A DNA stretch of 64,000 bases from assembly GCF_001659985.1 (NCBI RefSeq), contig NZ_LYCS01000006.1, positions 124,001 through 188,000 of the forward strand, written 5' to 3'. This document shows positions 35,348 through 44,858 of the stretch, piece after piece (the first letter of the stretch is position 1; every line of letters starts with the position of its first letter). The position numbers and the translations under genes were made by a program. The notes beneath the pieces were generated by a model. The model was not told the DNA's origin and searched no databases. It saw only the letters and a list, made by a program, of their open reading frames with translations. This DNA is from Oceanobacillus sp. Castelsardo. Lineage in GTDB: Bacteria; Bacillota; Bacilli; Bacillales; Amphibacillaceae.

Positions 35348-35707
35348 CTTATCATGGAAGATTAGGAGCATATTTACGGTAAAGTAAGCCGAGATAGAGC
35401 TTGTCACGGAAGACTAGGAGCGGAATTAAGGTAAAGTAAGCCGAGATAGAGCTTGTCACGGAAGACTAGGAGCGTATTTACGTTAAAGTAAGCCGAGATA
35501 GAGCTTGTCACGGAAGACTAGGAGCGGATTTAAGGTAGAGTAAGCCGAGATAGAGCTTGTCACGGAAGACTAGGAGCGGATTTAAGGTAGAGTAAGCCGA
35601 GATAGAGCTTGTCACGGTAGACTAGGAATGAATATCCGGTAAAGTAAGCCGAGATAGAGCTTATCACGGTAGACTAGGAACGAATATCCGGTAAAGTAAA
35701 CCGAGAC
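35348..35707 (+). repeat. 52-bp-period tandem array between pbuG and the nucleoside transporter
   Basis: GTAAG/GTAAA marks units at 35384, 35436, 35488, 35540, 35592, 35644 and 35696, each step exactly 52. Consensus words are GTAAGCCGAGATAGAGCTTG, TCACGGAAGACTAGGAGCG and a variable AT-rich stretch. TTGTCACGGA...AGGAGCG is shared with the leftmost unit of the array at 9607. There are about seven units and no reading frame. The remaining 217 bases to 35924 contain only an imperfect inverted repeat (ACCTTTAA 35874, TTAAAGGGT 35883). Confidence 0.9.
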
Positions 35708-35924
35708 CCCACTATTCACAATGGATATTGTGCCTATCCGGTTTATATTGTTAATCATTTGCTCGTTTAATGGTGAAAGTTACTCTATTAATGGGATAAG
35801 TATAAAAAATAAATCATAGGAAATAAGATAGGTATTTTAGCATGGTGATATTATTTTTAAAAATTCATGTTAAACCTTTAAGTTAAAGGGTATAACTAAA
35901 ATGGATTGAAAAGGAGGAATTTCA

Positions 35925-37115
35925 ATGGACATTTTATTAGGAATTTTAGCTATTATCTTGGTTCTAGTAATTGCTTATTTCATGTCCAATGATAAAAAAA
36001 GAATTAACTATATAGGCGTAGGTATTATGCTGCTACTTCAGTTGATTGTTACTTGGTTTATGTTTAAAACTGAAATAGGAACAAAAATTATTAATGGGAT
36101 TTCTGCTATGTTTAATAAATTAATTGAATTTGGAAGTGCGGGGATTCAGTTTGTTGTTGGTGGATTTGTCATAGATGAGGGAGGCGTTTTCTTCTTTAAT
36201 GTTTTACTTCTCATTATCTTCTTTGCAACCCTTTTATCTGTGTTAACCTACTTACGAATTCTTCCTACCATTATTAAATGGATAGGTGGATTGATTTCTA
36301 AAATTACTGGTTTACCAAAGATTGAATCGTTTAATGCGGTGAACAGTATCTTTTTTGGACAATCAGAGGCGATTATTGCCATTCGCTCTCAATTTCATTA
36401 TTTGGATAGTAACCGTCTATTCATTGTTTGTGCGTCTGCCATGAGCTCGGTATCGGCATCTATCGTAGGATCGTATATTTTAATACTTCCTCCAGAATAT
36501 ATATTAGTTGCCTTACCTTTGAACATGTTTAGTGCTTTAATTGTTGCGTCTATTATGGTACCAGTTCATGTCCCAAAAGAAGAAGACCATGTCGATATTA
36601 AAGATGTATCTAGTGATAAGAGTATTTTTGAAGCGATGGGGAATGGAGCGCTAGAGGGTGGAAAAATAGCCTTAATTGTAGCAGCAATGTTAATCGCGTT
36701 TATTGCTTCACTTGAATTGGTAAACTGGTTGGTACAATTGGTTTTTGCTGGTTTAACGTTACAAGCTATTTTAGGTTATATATTTGCTCCATTTGTATTT
36801 TTAATGGGTATACCATGGAATGAAGTAGTACAAGCTGGGGCTATTATGGGAACTAAAATTGTAACTAATGAGTTTGTTGCAATGCTCGAATTTCAACCGA
36901 TGTTAGATCAGATGTCTGAAAAAACGATTGCGGTTGTAACCGTATTTTTAACTAGCTTTGCCAACTTTTCTTCCATTGGAATTATTGCAGGATCTGTAAA
37001 AGGGATTGATAGCGCAAAAGCTTCCATTGTTTCGGGATTTGGGATGAAGTTATTATTAAATGCGATTTTAACTTCAATATTATCAGCTACTTTTGTTGGG
37101 CTTTTTATAAGATAA
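35925..37115 (+). CDS. nupG: Concentrative nucleoside transporter (NupC/NupG family)
   Basis: Proton- or sodium-coupled nucleoside importer of 396 residues with about 9-10 hydrophobic segments. CNT signatures: FFGQSEAIIAIRSQF, SAMSSVSASIVGSYI, TNEFVAML and TSFANFSSIGIIAGSVKGI. It resembles B. subtilis NupG (purine nucleosides), which fits the neighbouring purine permease. GAAAAGGAGG precedes the ATG. The 52-bp array upstream lies within its long leader or promoter region. Confidence 0.88.
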   Translation: MDILLGILAIILVLVIAYFMSNDKKRINYIGVGIMLLLQLIVTWFMFKTEIGTKIINGISAMFNKLIEFGSAGIQFVVGGFVIDEGGVFFFNVLLLIIFFATLLSVLTYLRILPTIIKWIGGLISKITGLPKIESFNAVNSIFFGQSEAIIAIRSQFHYLDSNRLFIVCASAMSSVSASIVGSYILILPPEYILVALPLNMFSALIVASIMVPVHVPKEEDHVDIKDVSSDKSIFEAMGNGALEGGKIALIVAAMLIAFIASLELVNWLVQLVFAGLTLQAILGYIFAPFVFLMGIPWNEVVQAGAIMGTKIVTNEFVAMLEFQPMLDQMSEKTIAVVTVFLTSFANFSSIGIIAGSVKGIDSAKASIVSGFGMKLLLNAILTSILSATFVGLFIR

Positions 37116-37164
37116 AGGTAGTAAGGATCTTATTTGGGGAAAAATCCCTCAAAGATAAAAAGGG

Positions 37165-37191
37165 CCCATCTGTATACTTCATACAGACGGG
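37165..37191. terminator. Bidirectional terminator, nupG / MATE gene
   Basis: CCCATCTGTAT (37165-37175), ACTTC loop, ATACAGACGGG (37181-37191; one mismatch). It overlaps the 3' end of the converging MATE gene. Confidence 0.75.
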
Positions 37192-38546
37192 TTCTCTTTC
37201 AAATCTCTATATTTTTTATGCAATACAAACATTCTCCAAAATAGGGCAATTGCTCCGCAGCTCAAGCCTACCGTAATTCCAACCCAGTAACCAAATGGTT
37301 CAAGCGAAGTATAATTAGCTAACAACCAACCTGTTGGTAATCCGATTAACCAGTAAGATACTAAAGCAATAATTAACGTTATGTTTACATCTTTATATCC
37401 ACGCAATACGCCTTGAATCGGTGCACCAAATGCATCAGCCACTTGATAAAAAATCGCAAAAGTAATGAACTGGGTTGTTAATTCAATAACCTCTGGATTT
37501 GAATTATAAAGCGTAGAGACGGGACCTCTTAATACATACAGAATGGCTCCATTTAATATTGCAATAAAAATAGATCCGCTTATTCCAATATAAGCATACG
37601 TTCGTGCTTCCTTAAAGCGTTTAGCACCAATCTCAAAACCGATAGGAATGGTTAATGCCATTCCCACGCTTAGTGGAATCATATATAATAATGATGCAAA
37701 ATTCATTGCAGCTTGGTGTGCTGCTATGGTATAGGTGCTATATACACTCATTAAAATCGTTACAGCTGAAAAAATACTAGTTTCAAAGAACATAGCAAAT
37801 CCTATTGGTGTACCAATTTTTAATTGTTCTCCCCAAGTTTTTATTTTGGGAAAAGCCCAATCTGACAATACATGGTACGAACGAAATGGGGAGACTTTTT
37901 TAGTAACGATAAGTGCGATAATACAGACAATCCAATAAGTTAGTGCAGTTGCAATTCCAGCTCCAATTCCACCAAATTGGGGTATACCTAGCTTACCGAA
38001 AATAAAAATATAGTTAAAGATAATATTGATTGGCAAAGATATTAGAATAATCATCATGGAAATTCTCGTTTGACCTAGGGCATCCATGAAATTTCGAAGT
38101 GTACTGTAAATGAAGAGTGGAATAATCCCTACTCCTAAAGAAATAAGGTAATATTTTGCGATATGGTGTACTTCCGGTTCTAAATCCATTAGGCTTAAAA
38201 TGGGATTAAGGGCTAACCCGCCGACAATGATGACGATAAGCCCAAGAGCAATGGCTAAATAGATACTTTGTTGTATTTTATTTGAAACGAGATGATTTTT
38301 CCCCGCGCCAGTAATTTGCGCTATAATAGGAGTTATTGCTAAAAGAATACCATTTATAGCGGTCAAGACAGGTACCCAAAGACTGGATCCTATGGCAACC
38401 CCAGCTAAATCAGCTGCGCCTGCTTGGCCAGACATAACGGTATCAAAAAAGTTCATTAAAAAGATTCCGAGTTGAGTTACTAAGATAGGGATTAAAATCA
38501 TAGTAAATAATTTAAACTTTTCTTTTAAAGAAGATGTTTCATACAT
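37179..38546 (-). CDS. MATE-family multidrug/cation exporter
   Basis: Twelve-helix antiporter of 455 residues in two homologous halves: the first starts FKLFTMILIPILVTQLGIFL and contains DTVMSGQAGAADLAGVAIGS; the second contains MYSTYTIAAHQAAMNFASL-type sequence. It expels drugs or organic cations in exchange for sodium or protons. I choose ATG 38546, preceded by AAAGGAATG; the open frame upstream to 38606 lacks a ribosome site. Divergent from murG. Specific substrate unknown. Confidence 0.88.
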   Translation of the reverse strand: MYETSSLKEKFKLFTMILIPILVTQLGIFLMNFFDTVMSGQAGAADLAGVAIGSSLWVPVLTAINGILLAITPIIAQITGAGKNHLVSNKIQQSIYLAIALGLIVIIVGGLALNPILSLMDLEPEVHHIAKYYLISLGVGIIPLFIYSTLRNFMDALGQTRISMMIILISLPINIIFNYIFIFGKLGIPQFGGIGAGIATALTYWIVCIIALIVTKKVSPFRSYHVLSDWAFPKIKTWGEQLKIGTPIGFAMFFETSIFSAVTILMSVYSTYTIAAHQAAMNFASLLYMIPLSVGMALTIPIGFEIGAKRFKEARTYAYIGISGSIFIAILNGAILYVLRGPVSTLYNSNPEVIELTTQFITFAIFYQVADAFGAPIQGVLRGYKDVNITLIIALVSYWLIGLPTGWLLANYTSLEPFGYWVGITVGLSCGAIALFWRMFVLHKKYRDLKENPSV

Positions 38547-38639
38547 AATATAGCATTCCTTTTTTGTATAATGGAAAATAAACGCATAAGACTCATTATA
38601 ACTCAATAAGATATTTACGGGAAGAAAGGACGTACATAA

Positions 38640-39710
38640 ATGAATACGAAACGAATATTATTCACTGGTGGTGGAACGGCGGGACATGTCATTGTTAATT
38701 TAGCTCTCATTCCATATTACCAGGAAAAAGGTTGGGATATCGATTATATCGGATCGTACAATGGAATTGAACGAGATTTGATTACATCATTAAAAGGTGT
38801 TACATATCATCCAATCTCAACAGGGAAATTAAGAAGATATATTTCAAAAGAAAATATAAAAGATCCTTTTAAAGTGCTAAAAGGAACGATGCAGGCCTAT
38901 CAAATAATAAGGAAGCGAAAGCCATCCGTTATTTTTTCAAAAGGTGGTTTCGTTTCCGTACCAGTTGTAGCAGCTGCTAAGCTTCGTGGTGTACCGACCA
39001 TTATCCATGAGTCTGACTATACTCCGGGATTAGCGAATAAACTATCGATTCCATTCGCGAAAAAAGTGTTAGCTACATTTCCGGAAACGATGCAGTATTT
39101 ACCAGAAGATAAATCAGAACATGTTGGGGCTGTCATTCGTGAGGAACTTTTCCAAGGTAATCGCGATAATGGGTTAAAAGTTGCAGGATTAACAAAAGAA
39201 AAGCCGGTTCTTCTCATCATGGGGGGCAGTGGAGGTTCACAAAAAATTAATGAAACCGTAAGAAATAGTTTATCCGAGCTATTACATACGTTTCAAATTA
39301 TTCATATATGCGGTAAAGACAAGGTAGATCATTCAATTAAGGAAAAAGGGTATGTTCAATTTGAATATGTCAATGAGGAATTAAAGGATATATTTGCTAC
39401 TACTGATTTTGTTCTATCGAGAGCTGGTTCCAATGCTATTTTTGAATTTTTAGCTTTACGAATTCCCATGTTGCTTATTCCTCTTTCTAGGGCAGCGAGC
39501 AGGGGAGACCAAATTGTAAATGCCAAATCATTTAAAAATAAAAACTATGCTCAAGTGTTAGAGGAGGAGCAATTAACAGAGGAGACGTTAGTGGAAGAAC
39601 TACTTCGCTTGAAAAAAGTTGCTCCAGTTATGATTGATCATATGAAAGAATTTAAAAGTGAAAAAGCCCGTGACAGAGTTATTGAGATTATAAAGGAAGT
39701 ACGAAAATAA
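38640..39710 (+). CDS. murG: Undecaprenyl-PP-MurNAc-pentapeptide-UDPGlcNAc GlcNAc transferase (stand-alone MurG)
   Basis: Makes lipid II from lipid I at the inner membrane face. 356 residues, GT28 fold: FTGGGTAGHVIVNLALI at the N-terminus, the Gly-rich MGGSGGSQKINE at the domain junction and SRAGSNAIFEFLALRIP in the donor site. AAAGGA lies ten bases upstream of the ATG. It stands outside any division/cell-wall cluster, facing a MATE gene. Some Bacillaceae carry two murG genes; this may be the second or the only copy. Confidence 0.92.
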   Translation: MNTKRILFTGGGTAGHVIVNLALIPYYQEKGWDIDYIGSYNGIERDLITSLKGVTYHPISTGKLRRYISKENIKDPFKVLKGTMQAYQIIRKRKPSVIFSKGGFVSVPVVAAAKLRGVPTIIHESDYTPGLANKLSIPFAKKVLATFPETMQYLPEDKSEHVGAVIREELFQGNRDNGLKVAGLTKEKPVLLIMGGSGGSQKINETVRNSLSELLHTFQIIHICGKDKVDHSIKEKGYVQFEYVNEELKDIFATTDFVLSRAGSNAIFEFLALRIPMLLIPLSRAASRGDQIVNAKSFKNKNYAQVLEEEQLTEETLVEELLRLKKVAPVMIDHMKEFKSEKARDRVIEIIKEVRK

Positions 39711-39718
39711 TCAAAAAG

Positions 39719-40004
39719 GAGGCTGGGACAAAAGTTTTTTAACCACATAAAATCCGAACATGGTTGAGCGAATAATCGCTCCGGAAATATACTTCGCTTT
39801 CACTTCCAGTACAGGGGCGACATCTGCTCGAAAAACCCTCGCAGTGTCTACCTTGCCGTGGGCGGCTGGTGAGCCACCTTGTGCTATCGCACTGTGGTGT
39901 CTCACCTAGGCCTTTCCTCCCACTTGAGTCTACGTATATTTCCTCCGCTTAGATAGCGGATTGTTCGCCTTTAGGATTAAGCACTTTTGTTATGTCCCAG
40001 CCTC
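39719..40004 (+). repeat. MITE-like element with GAGGCTGGGACA termini (family G)
   Basis: GAGGCTGGGACAAAAGT at the left end (from 39719) mirrors ACTTTTGTTATGTCCCAGCC at 39983-40002 and the final TC. Inside is a large hairpin around GGTGAGCCACC and GTGGTGTCTCACC, plus an inner repeat (GGAAATATAC facing GTATATTTCC). It carries no transposase. Such termini occur on IS1182-type elements, so a non-autonomous derivative is plausible. Confidence 0.65.
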
Positions 40005-40013
40005 GATTTACTT

Positions 40014-41165
40014 CTATTCTGTTGTACCAGTATGCATAATATCTACATTTACATTAAAGTCTACAGAGATTTTTGGATATTTCTCATCCCACTCTTCTTC
40101 AGTAATTAAACCTTGCTTTTTGGCAATACGATATATTTTACCATATCCGAATGGATCGACATTAGCTTCTTGTGTTTTATTTAGTAACCCCTCAAATTGC
40201 TTTTTAAACTCTTTTTCTAATTCTTTTTCCAAAACTTTTGTAACCCCTCTTTTGTTAATTTTAATATCGTCGTATATTTCCAATAAATCAATTTTCATAC
40301 TAATGTCTGTTTCATACGTTAAATTTTTAAAATTTTTCATGTTTGTCTTACTTTTACCCTCGACAATAAGGAAATTTAACGGAACTTCTTGTTTTTCCTG
40401 ATTTTGTTCGTGTAGGATGAGAGGAGATTCGTCATGATATTTTTCAACAGGTTTCGATGGTATGGCCATTTCAAATGGAGTATCTTTTATATCATCTATA
40501 ATCAGCTTTAATAACAGACTTTCTTTAAGAGATATTTCTAATGCCAGTTGATCATTATGAAAAAGACCCAAACCTTTAAGGGTAGGAACTCCATCTTTTA
40601 AACCAACTATAGGTATTACTCCGTCTTGGCCCGTTGTAGCAGCTCTTCGGGAGAAATCCTGAAGGGAAGAAGAAGGAATATTACCCACTTCTGTTTCTTT
40701 TTCAAGTAGCTCATCTAAAAATTTTCCAACTCGGGAGGCTTCTTCAGATTTTGCATTAAATATTTCTTTAGCCGTTTCCTCCGCTACCACTAGGTACATC
40801 GTATCAGATGTTCTGGCATCTCGTACGGAGCTCATTATATATGAGCTTATTCCTCTTTCAGCTATTCCCTTTCCGTAAATTTCCGCATTAAGTTGACCTT
40901 CTCTTAATTTATAACTAACTTGTCTTGCAATAACTTCCCTCGCCCCTTTTAATGTTTTACCAACGCCTGAAACCGTACCATATATACTATCTGATTGAGG
41001 ATCAAATCGCATGAAATTAACCGTTTTCTCGATTTTATCATCTTCCGCAACATCTATTCCCCGTGCAGTAATAATCGCAAGTTCCTCTATGACATTCGTT
41101 TCAACACAACCAGTAAGGAAAATTAAAGCTAAACTAATCATTCCAAGTTGAATTTTTTTTCGCAC
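40014..41165 (-). CDS. gerKC: Spore germination lipoprotein, Ger(x)C family
   Basis: C-subunit of a nutrient germinant receptor, anchored to the outer face of the spore inner membrane. Lipobox LIFLTGCVETN near the N-terminus, then the two Ger(x)C domains (ITARGIDVAEDDKIEKT; ending FNVNVDIMHTGTTE). I choose GTG 41165, which leaves the AGGAAGTGAT ribosome site free, rather than GTG 41174, which overlaps gerKB. Last gene of the A-B-C operon. Confidence 0.92.
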   Translation of the reverse strand: MRKKIQLGMISLALIFLTGCVETNVIEELAIITARGIDVAEDDKIEKTVNFMRFDPQSDSIYGTVSGVGKTLKGAREVIARQVSYKLREGQLNAEIYGKGIAERGISSYIMSSVRDARTSDTMYLVVAEETAKEIFNAKSEEASRVGKFLDELLEKETEVGNIPSSSLQDFSRRAATTGQDGVIPIVGLKDGVPTLKGLGLFHNDQLALEISLKESLLLKLIIDDIKDTPFEMAIPSKPVEKYHDESPLILHEQNQEKQEVPLNFLIVEGKSKTNMKNFKNLTYETDISMKIDLLEIYDDIKINKRGVTKVLEKELEKEFKKQFEGLLNKTQEANVDPFGYGKIYRIAKKQGLITEEEWDEKYPKISVDFNVNVDIMHTGTTE

Positions 41166-41170
41166 GATAA

Positions 41171-42274
41171 TCACTTCCTATTTTCTATAAGTCGTTTTTT
41201 TATTAGAACGATAGGCAATAGGATAAAAGGATAAATATAGACTAGCCAAAATCCCAATTGAGCTGAAAGGTCGATAACCTTCTGTATTAAAAAATGTTCA
41301 TAAAAAAATGGACTAGCTGCGAGTATGAGGAAAGAAACGATATAAAGTGTATATTTTTGTGGTATTTTATACATTCGTTTCAACCCATAAGTTATTCCCC
41401 ACATTAGTAAGATCATATTAGATATAACGATGATCATCCAACTGGATACAACGATATAGTCAAATCTTTCAATAAAGGAAAAACGTTGAATTTTATATAA
41501 ACTAAGCAAAATCCATTCTCTCGTACTTATTTCACTGAAACTTAAATATCCCATAACTATAATAGTAACGAATAACATGATCAAAGTTGTCCAACTAACA
41601 GCTAGAAATAGAGGGAATTTAATCTTTTTTTTGTTTTTTATATATGGATATAGAACTAATATAATTTCAAAACCAAGAAATGAATACCCACTTAGTTTAG
41701 TCCCCTTTAATATATCAGGGAATGGGGCTTCGAATATTGGTAACAGATGAGTGAAATCCATTTGTAATGCAGGTTGAATTAATGGAAATAAAATCCAATT
41801 AGAATAAATACCAAATACAGTACAAACACCTACAACGACCCGGATACCCCCAAGAACACTATAAATGACTAAACAAAGGATTAAAAAACTCAATACAAAA
41901 ATTGAAATGTTCGGGAAAATGAAGACCCTAACAATCTCAATGTAAGTAATTAATAAAGAGAACATGGAAATAGCAAAGTGTATGAGGAATAGTGTTCCTA
42001 TTAATTTTCCAATCCATTTTCCGAAAATGTCAACGTGGATTCCGAAAACATCGGAGTTATCATACTGTTTAAGAATAAGTAACATGGCAATAAGTACACA
42101 AACGATATAAGCATAAGCTATAAGAATCGAAATCCATGAGTCTTGAAGGGCTTCCATAACAACAATCCTAGGAAACCCAATTAGACCAACTCCAATTTGA
42201 ATAGATACAACAATGAAGAAGACGTAAAAAGCACGTATTTTTAAGTTTTCTTTCACTTTTATATTAATATCCAT
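41171..42274 (-). CDS. gerKB: Spore germination permease-like protein, GerAB/KB family
   Basis: B-subunit of the germinant receptor, an amino-acid-permease-like protein of 367 residues with about ten hydrophobic segments (for example FYVFFIVVSIQIGVGLIGFP at the N-terminus). This subunit is thought to bind the germinant. GTAGGTGGAACG precedes the ATG. Nine bases from gerKA and close to gerKC, so co-transcribed, probably under SigG in the forespore. Confidence 0.93.
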   Translation of the reverse strand: MDINIKVKENLKIRAFYVFFIVVSIQIGVGLIGFPRIVVMEALQDSWISILIAYAYIVCVLIAMLLILKQYDNSDVFGIHVDIFGKWIGKLIGTLFLIHFAISMFSLLITYIEIVRVFIFPNISIFVLSFLILCLVIYSVLGGIRVVVGVCTVFGIYSNWILFPLIQPALQMDFTHLLPIFEAPFPDILKGTKLSGYSFLGFEIILVLYPYIKNKKKIKFPLFLAVSWTTLIMLFVTIIVMGYLSFSEISTREWILLSLYKIQRFSFIERFDYIVVSSWMIIVISNMILLMWGITYGLKRMYKIPQKYTLYIVSFLILAASPFFYEHFLIQKVIDLSAQLGFWLVYIYPFILLPIVLIKKRLIENRK

Positions 42275-42282
42275 CGTTCCAC

Positions 42283-43785
42283 CTACTCATCAATATCCTT
42301 TTTCTTTTTTGCTTTTTCACGACTATAACGAATTAAGTTTTTTGGACGATATGACTTAAATCTTTTATTTTCGAATTCAGTTGGCAAACGAAAAAATACT
42401 TTATTAAAGTCTTGAAGTCTTAATGGATATAGAGGAGATAAATAAGGTCTACCAAGCGAATTCAATTTAAGTAAGTGAATGACTAAGAAACAAAGACCAA
42501 AAGCTAATCCTAACATTCCTAAATATCCGCCAAGAATGATCATAGGGAATCGTATAACTCTAGCTGTTGTACCCATCCAATAATTAGGTGCTGTAAAAGA
42601 TGCTAGAGCACTTAAGGCAACGAAAATGATAAGAACATTACTTGTAATTCCAGCTTCTACTGCTGCCGTTCCTACAACTACACCACCAACGATACCGATT
42701 GTTTGTCCAACTTTGGTTGGGAGTCGTGCTCCAGATTCCCGGAGTAATTCAATCATTAGTTCTAAAACCAAAGCTTCAATTAAAGGAGTAAATGGAACTC
42801 CCGCCCTGGATTGACCTAAGTTTATCAACAATGGTGTTGGGATGATTTCATAATGAAACATTACTGCAGCCACATACAATGGTGTCATAATAGTGGAAAG
42901 AATAAATGAAAGAAATCGTAATGCTCTTAAAAAACTCCCAATATTCCAACGCATATAAAGGTCTTCCGTTGATTCAAAAAAACTAAAAAAGGTAGTTGGT
43001 GCAATTAGTGCTGTGGGGCTGTTTTCTACTAATACTCCAATTCTTCCTCGGTTAATACTATAACTAAAGCGATCTGGCAATTGAGTTGTCATAAACAAGG
43101 GGAAAATAGTAGAGGAAGAGTCCTCTATATATTGCATCAATACCGAACTGTCATCTACAACATCAATTTCTAGCTCATTAATCCTCTGTTTCATCGTATT
43201 AACATCTGCCTCGTTGGCTAATGACTTCAAGTAAATGATGCGTACTTCCCTTGGTTCTCGTTCTCCAACCAGGAATCTTTCTAAAACTAAATCTTTAGAT
43301 CTTATCGTCCAACGAACAATATTTAGATTCGTAATCATTGATTCTGTAAAACCTATTTTTGGACCTAATACGACCGATTCCGTTTCAGATTGTTGTAAGG
43401 AACGTTTTTCTTTTTTTGAAATAAGATAGGCAATAACACTATCTTCTCCTTCTATATAAACAAATACGCCACCAATTAATAAATCTGTTAGTATATCATT
43501 CAATGACTGGACAGTTTTTGCCCTACTTAAAGGAATTTCATTCATAATAGTAGAATTGTTCCACTCAATATCCTTCTCGAGAAATGGTGCATATAAGTAT
43601 TCTTCCACCATGTTTCCTTCAACTTGGTAAGCAATGAAAAAAATCATTGCTTTTTTACCTTGTTTTTCGAATTTAGAAATAGTAAGGTCCGGGTTATTTT
43701 CAAATTTACTATTCAATAATTCTTCTAATTCTTCAATGGTGATTGGAAAAATATTATCTTTTTTCATAAACCGATTTTTCCTCAT
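42283..43785 (-). CDS. gerKA: Spore germination protein, GerA/GerKA family
   Basis: A-subunit of the germinant receptor, 500 residues. It has a soluble N-terminal domain (to about 270) and a C-terminal membrane domain. Family motifs are RGRIGVLVENSPTALIAPTT and PTKVGQTIGIVGGVVVGTAAVE. I choose ATG 43785, eight bases behind GGAGGG; the longer frame to 43812 has no such site. The germinant recognised by this receptor cannot be told from sequence. Confidence 0.94.
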   Translation of the reverse strand: MRKNRFMKKDNIFPITIEELEELLNSKFENNPDLTISKFEKQGKKAMIFFIAYQVEGNMVEEYLYAPFLEKDIEWNNSTIMNEIPLSRAKTVQSLNDILTDLLIGGVFVYIEGEDSVIAYLISKKEKRSLQQSETESVVLGPKIGFTESMITNLNIVRWTIRSKDLVLERFLVGEREPREVRIIYLKSLANEADVNTMKQRINELEIDVVDDSSVLMQYIEDSSSTIFPLFMTTQLPDRFSYSINRGRIGVLVENSPTALIAPTTFFSFFESTEDLYMRWNIGSFLRALRFLSFILSTIMTPLYVAAVMFHYEIIPTPLLINLGQSRAGVPFTPLIEALVLELMIELLRESGARLPTKVGQTIGIVGGVVVGTAAVEAGITSNVLIIFVALSALASFTAPNYWMGTTARVIRFPMIILGGYLGMLGLAFGLCFLVIHLLKLNSLGRPYLSPLYPLRLQDFNKVFFRLPTEFENKRFKSYRPKNLIRYSREKAKKKKDIDE

Positions 43786-43862
43786 TAGTATGCCCTCCAC
43801 ATAGTGAAGCATTCATTTCATTGGTATAGTATGAGGAAAAAAGAGAAATTTTATGTAAGAAC

Positions 43863-43898
43863 AAAAAAACTATCGCAAAAATTTGCGATAGTTTTTTT
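43863..43898 (-). terminator. Terminator of the carbonic anhydrase gene
   Basis: AAAAAAACTATCGCAAA (43863-43879) pairs perfectly with TTTGCGATAGTTTTTTT (43882-43898) around a two-base centre. Confidence 0.9.
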
Positions 43899-43906
43899 TA
43901 CTTAAC

Positions 43907-44461
43907 TTAATCTTCCCTAGTAACTACATCTACTTTCCCAGTACCTGGATCGATTACTAGTCCGTGAACTTTAATGCCTTCAGGTAAGAGTGGGTGATTG
44001 CGAATAATTTCTACACTTTGCTCAACAGATTCTTCAACCGTATTAAAACCATGGAATTCATCATGAAAATCAATTCCTGAATGTTTTAATGTGTCAATCG
44101 TTTCTTGTTTAATTCCACGGTCTGTCATACTATCTGTTAAAGCCTCAATATCCACGTGAGACATTCCACAATCATGGTGGCCAATCACAGCTACTTCATC
44201 CGCTTTTAAATTATAGATTGCAACTAAAATACTTTTCATAATACTATCAAATGGCTTACGGATGATGGCACCAGCATTTTTCACCATTTTCACATCACCG
44301 TTCTGAATATTCAAAGAGCGATGTAATAATTCAACCAGTCTTGATTCCATACAAGTGAAAATAACCATTTTTTTATTTGGATATGTATCCGTCGTGTAAG
44401 CTTCATATTCTTTGTTCTCTACGAATTTCTTATTAAATTCTAACATTTCATCAAGATGCAT
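43907..44461 (-). CDS. Beta-class carbonic anhydrase, YtiB-like, with altered CxDxR motif
   Basis: Zinc enzyme interconverting CO2 and bicarbonate, 184 residues. Zinc ligands are Cys37, His95 and Cys98 (GHHDCGM). The active-site motif, normally CxDxR, reads CMESR: residue 39 is Glu (codon GAA), while Arg41 is kept. B. subtilis YtiB has CMDTR. The substitution may lower activity or modify the Asp-Arg dyad. Single gene, with its own terminator, divergent from a protease gene. Confidence 0.85.
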   Translation of the reverse strand: MHLDEMLEFNKKFVENKEYEAYTTDTYPNKKMVIFTCMESRLVELLHRSLNIQNGDVKMVKNAGAIIRKPFDSIMKSILVAIYNLKADEVAVIGHHDCGMSHVDIEALTDSMTDRGIKQETIDTLKHSGIDFHDEFHGFNTVEESVEQSVEIIRNHPLLPEGIKVHGLVIDPGTGKVDVVTRED

Positions 44462-44599
44462 TTCTAATCAACTCCATTTCTTTTATAAAATAATATCAGA
44501 TTTTGTAGGAAAGTTGTAACAATTTTGTCTTGAAAAGTAAAAATAATTATAAACATTAACTAAGGTATTCCCCGATGTCTGAAGCAAATGCCATAGCGC

Positions 44600-44765
44600 G
44601 CTTTATGCTCCCGAAAGAAGGGGAATTAGTGTGTATTGGTAGAATAGAGCTGTTCTATGCTCCCGAAAGAAGGGGAATTAGTGTGTGTTGGTGAATAGGG
44701 CTGTTCCATGCTCCCGAAAGAAGGGGAATTAGTGTAGAACGGTCGAATAGAGCTGGCACTTATAC
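44600..44765 (+). repeat. Short 52-bp-period tandem array, divergent promoter region
   Basis: CTCCCGAAAGAAGGGGAATT starts at 44608, 44660 and 44711 (steps 52 and 51), with AATAGAGCTGTTC/GGCTGTTCCATG between. The word ATAGAGCT is shared with the array at 35348. Three copies lie between the divergent carbonic anhydrase and protease genes; no reading frame. Confidence 0.8.
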
Positions 44766-44858
44766 TTATCCATACGATATTGCGAATAATCAAAGTTTCA
44801 GAAAGAAGGTTTTATAATTTCCTGCAAATTAAAAATAACATAGTTAATTCATGCATGG

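Noticed and set aside
39961-40401. 146-codon open frame on the plus strand
   Set aside because: It lies antisense to gerKC, which has full family motifs.
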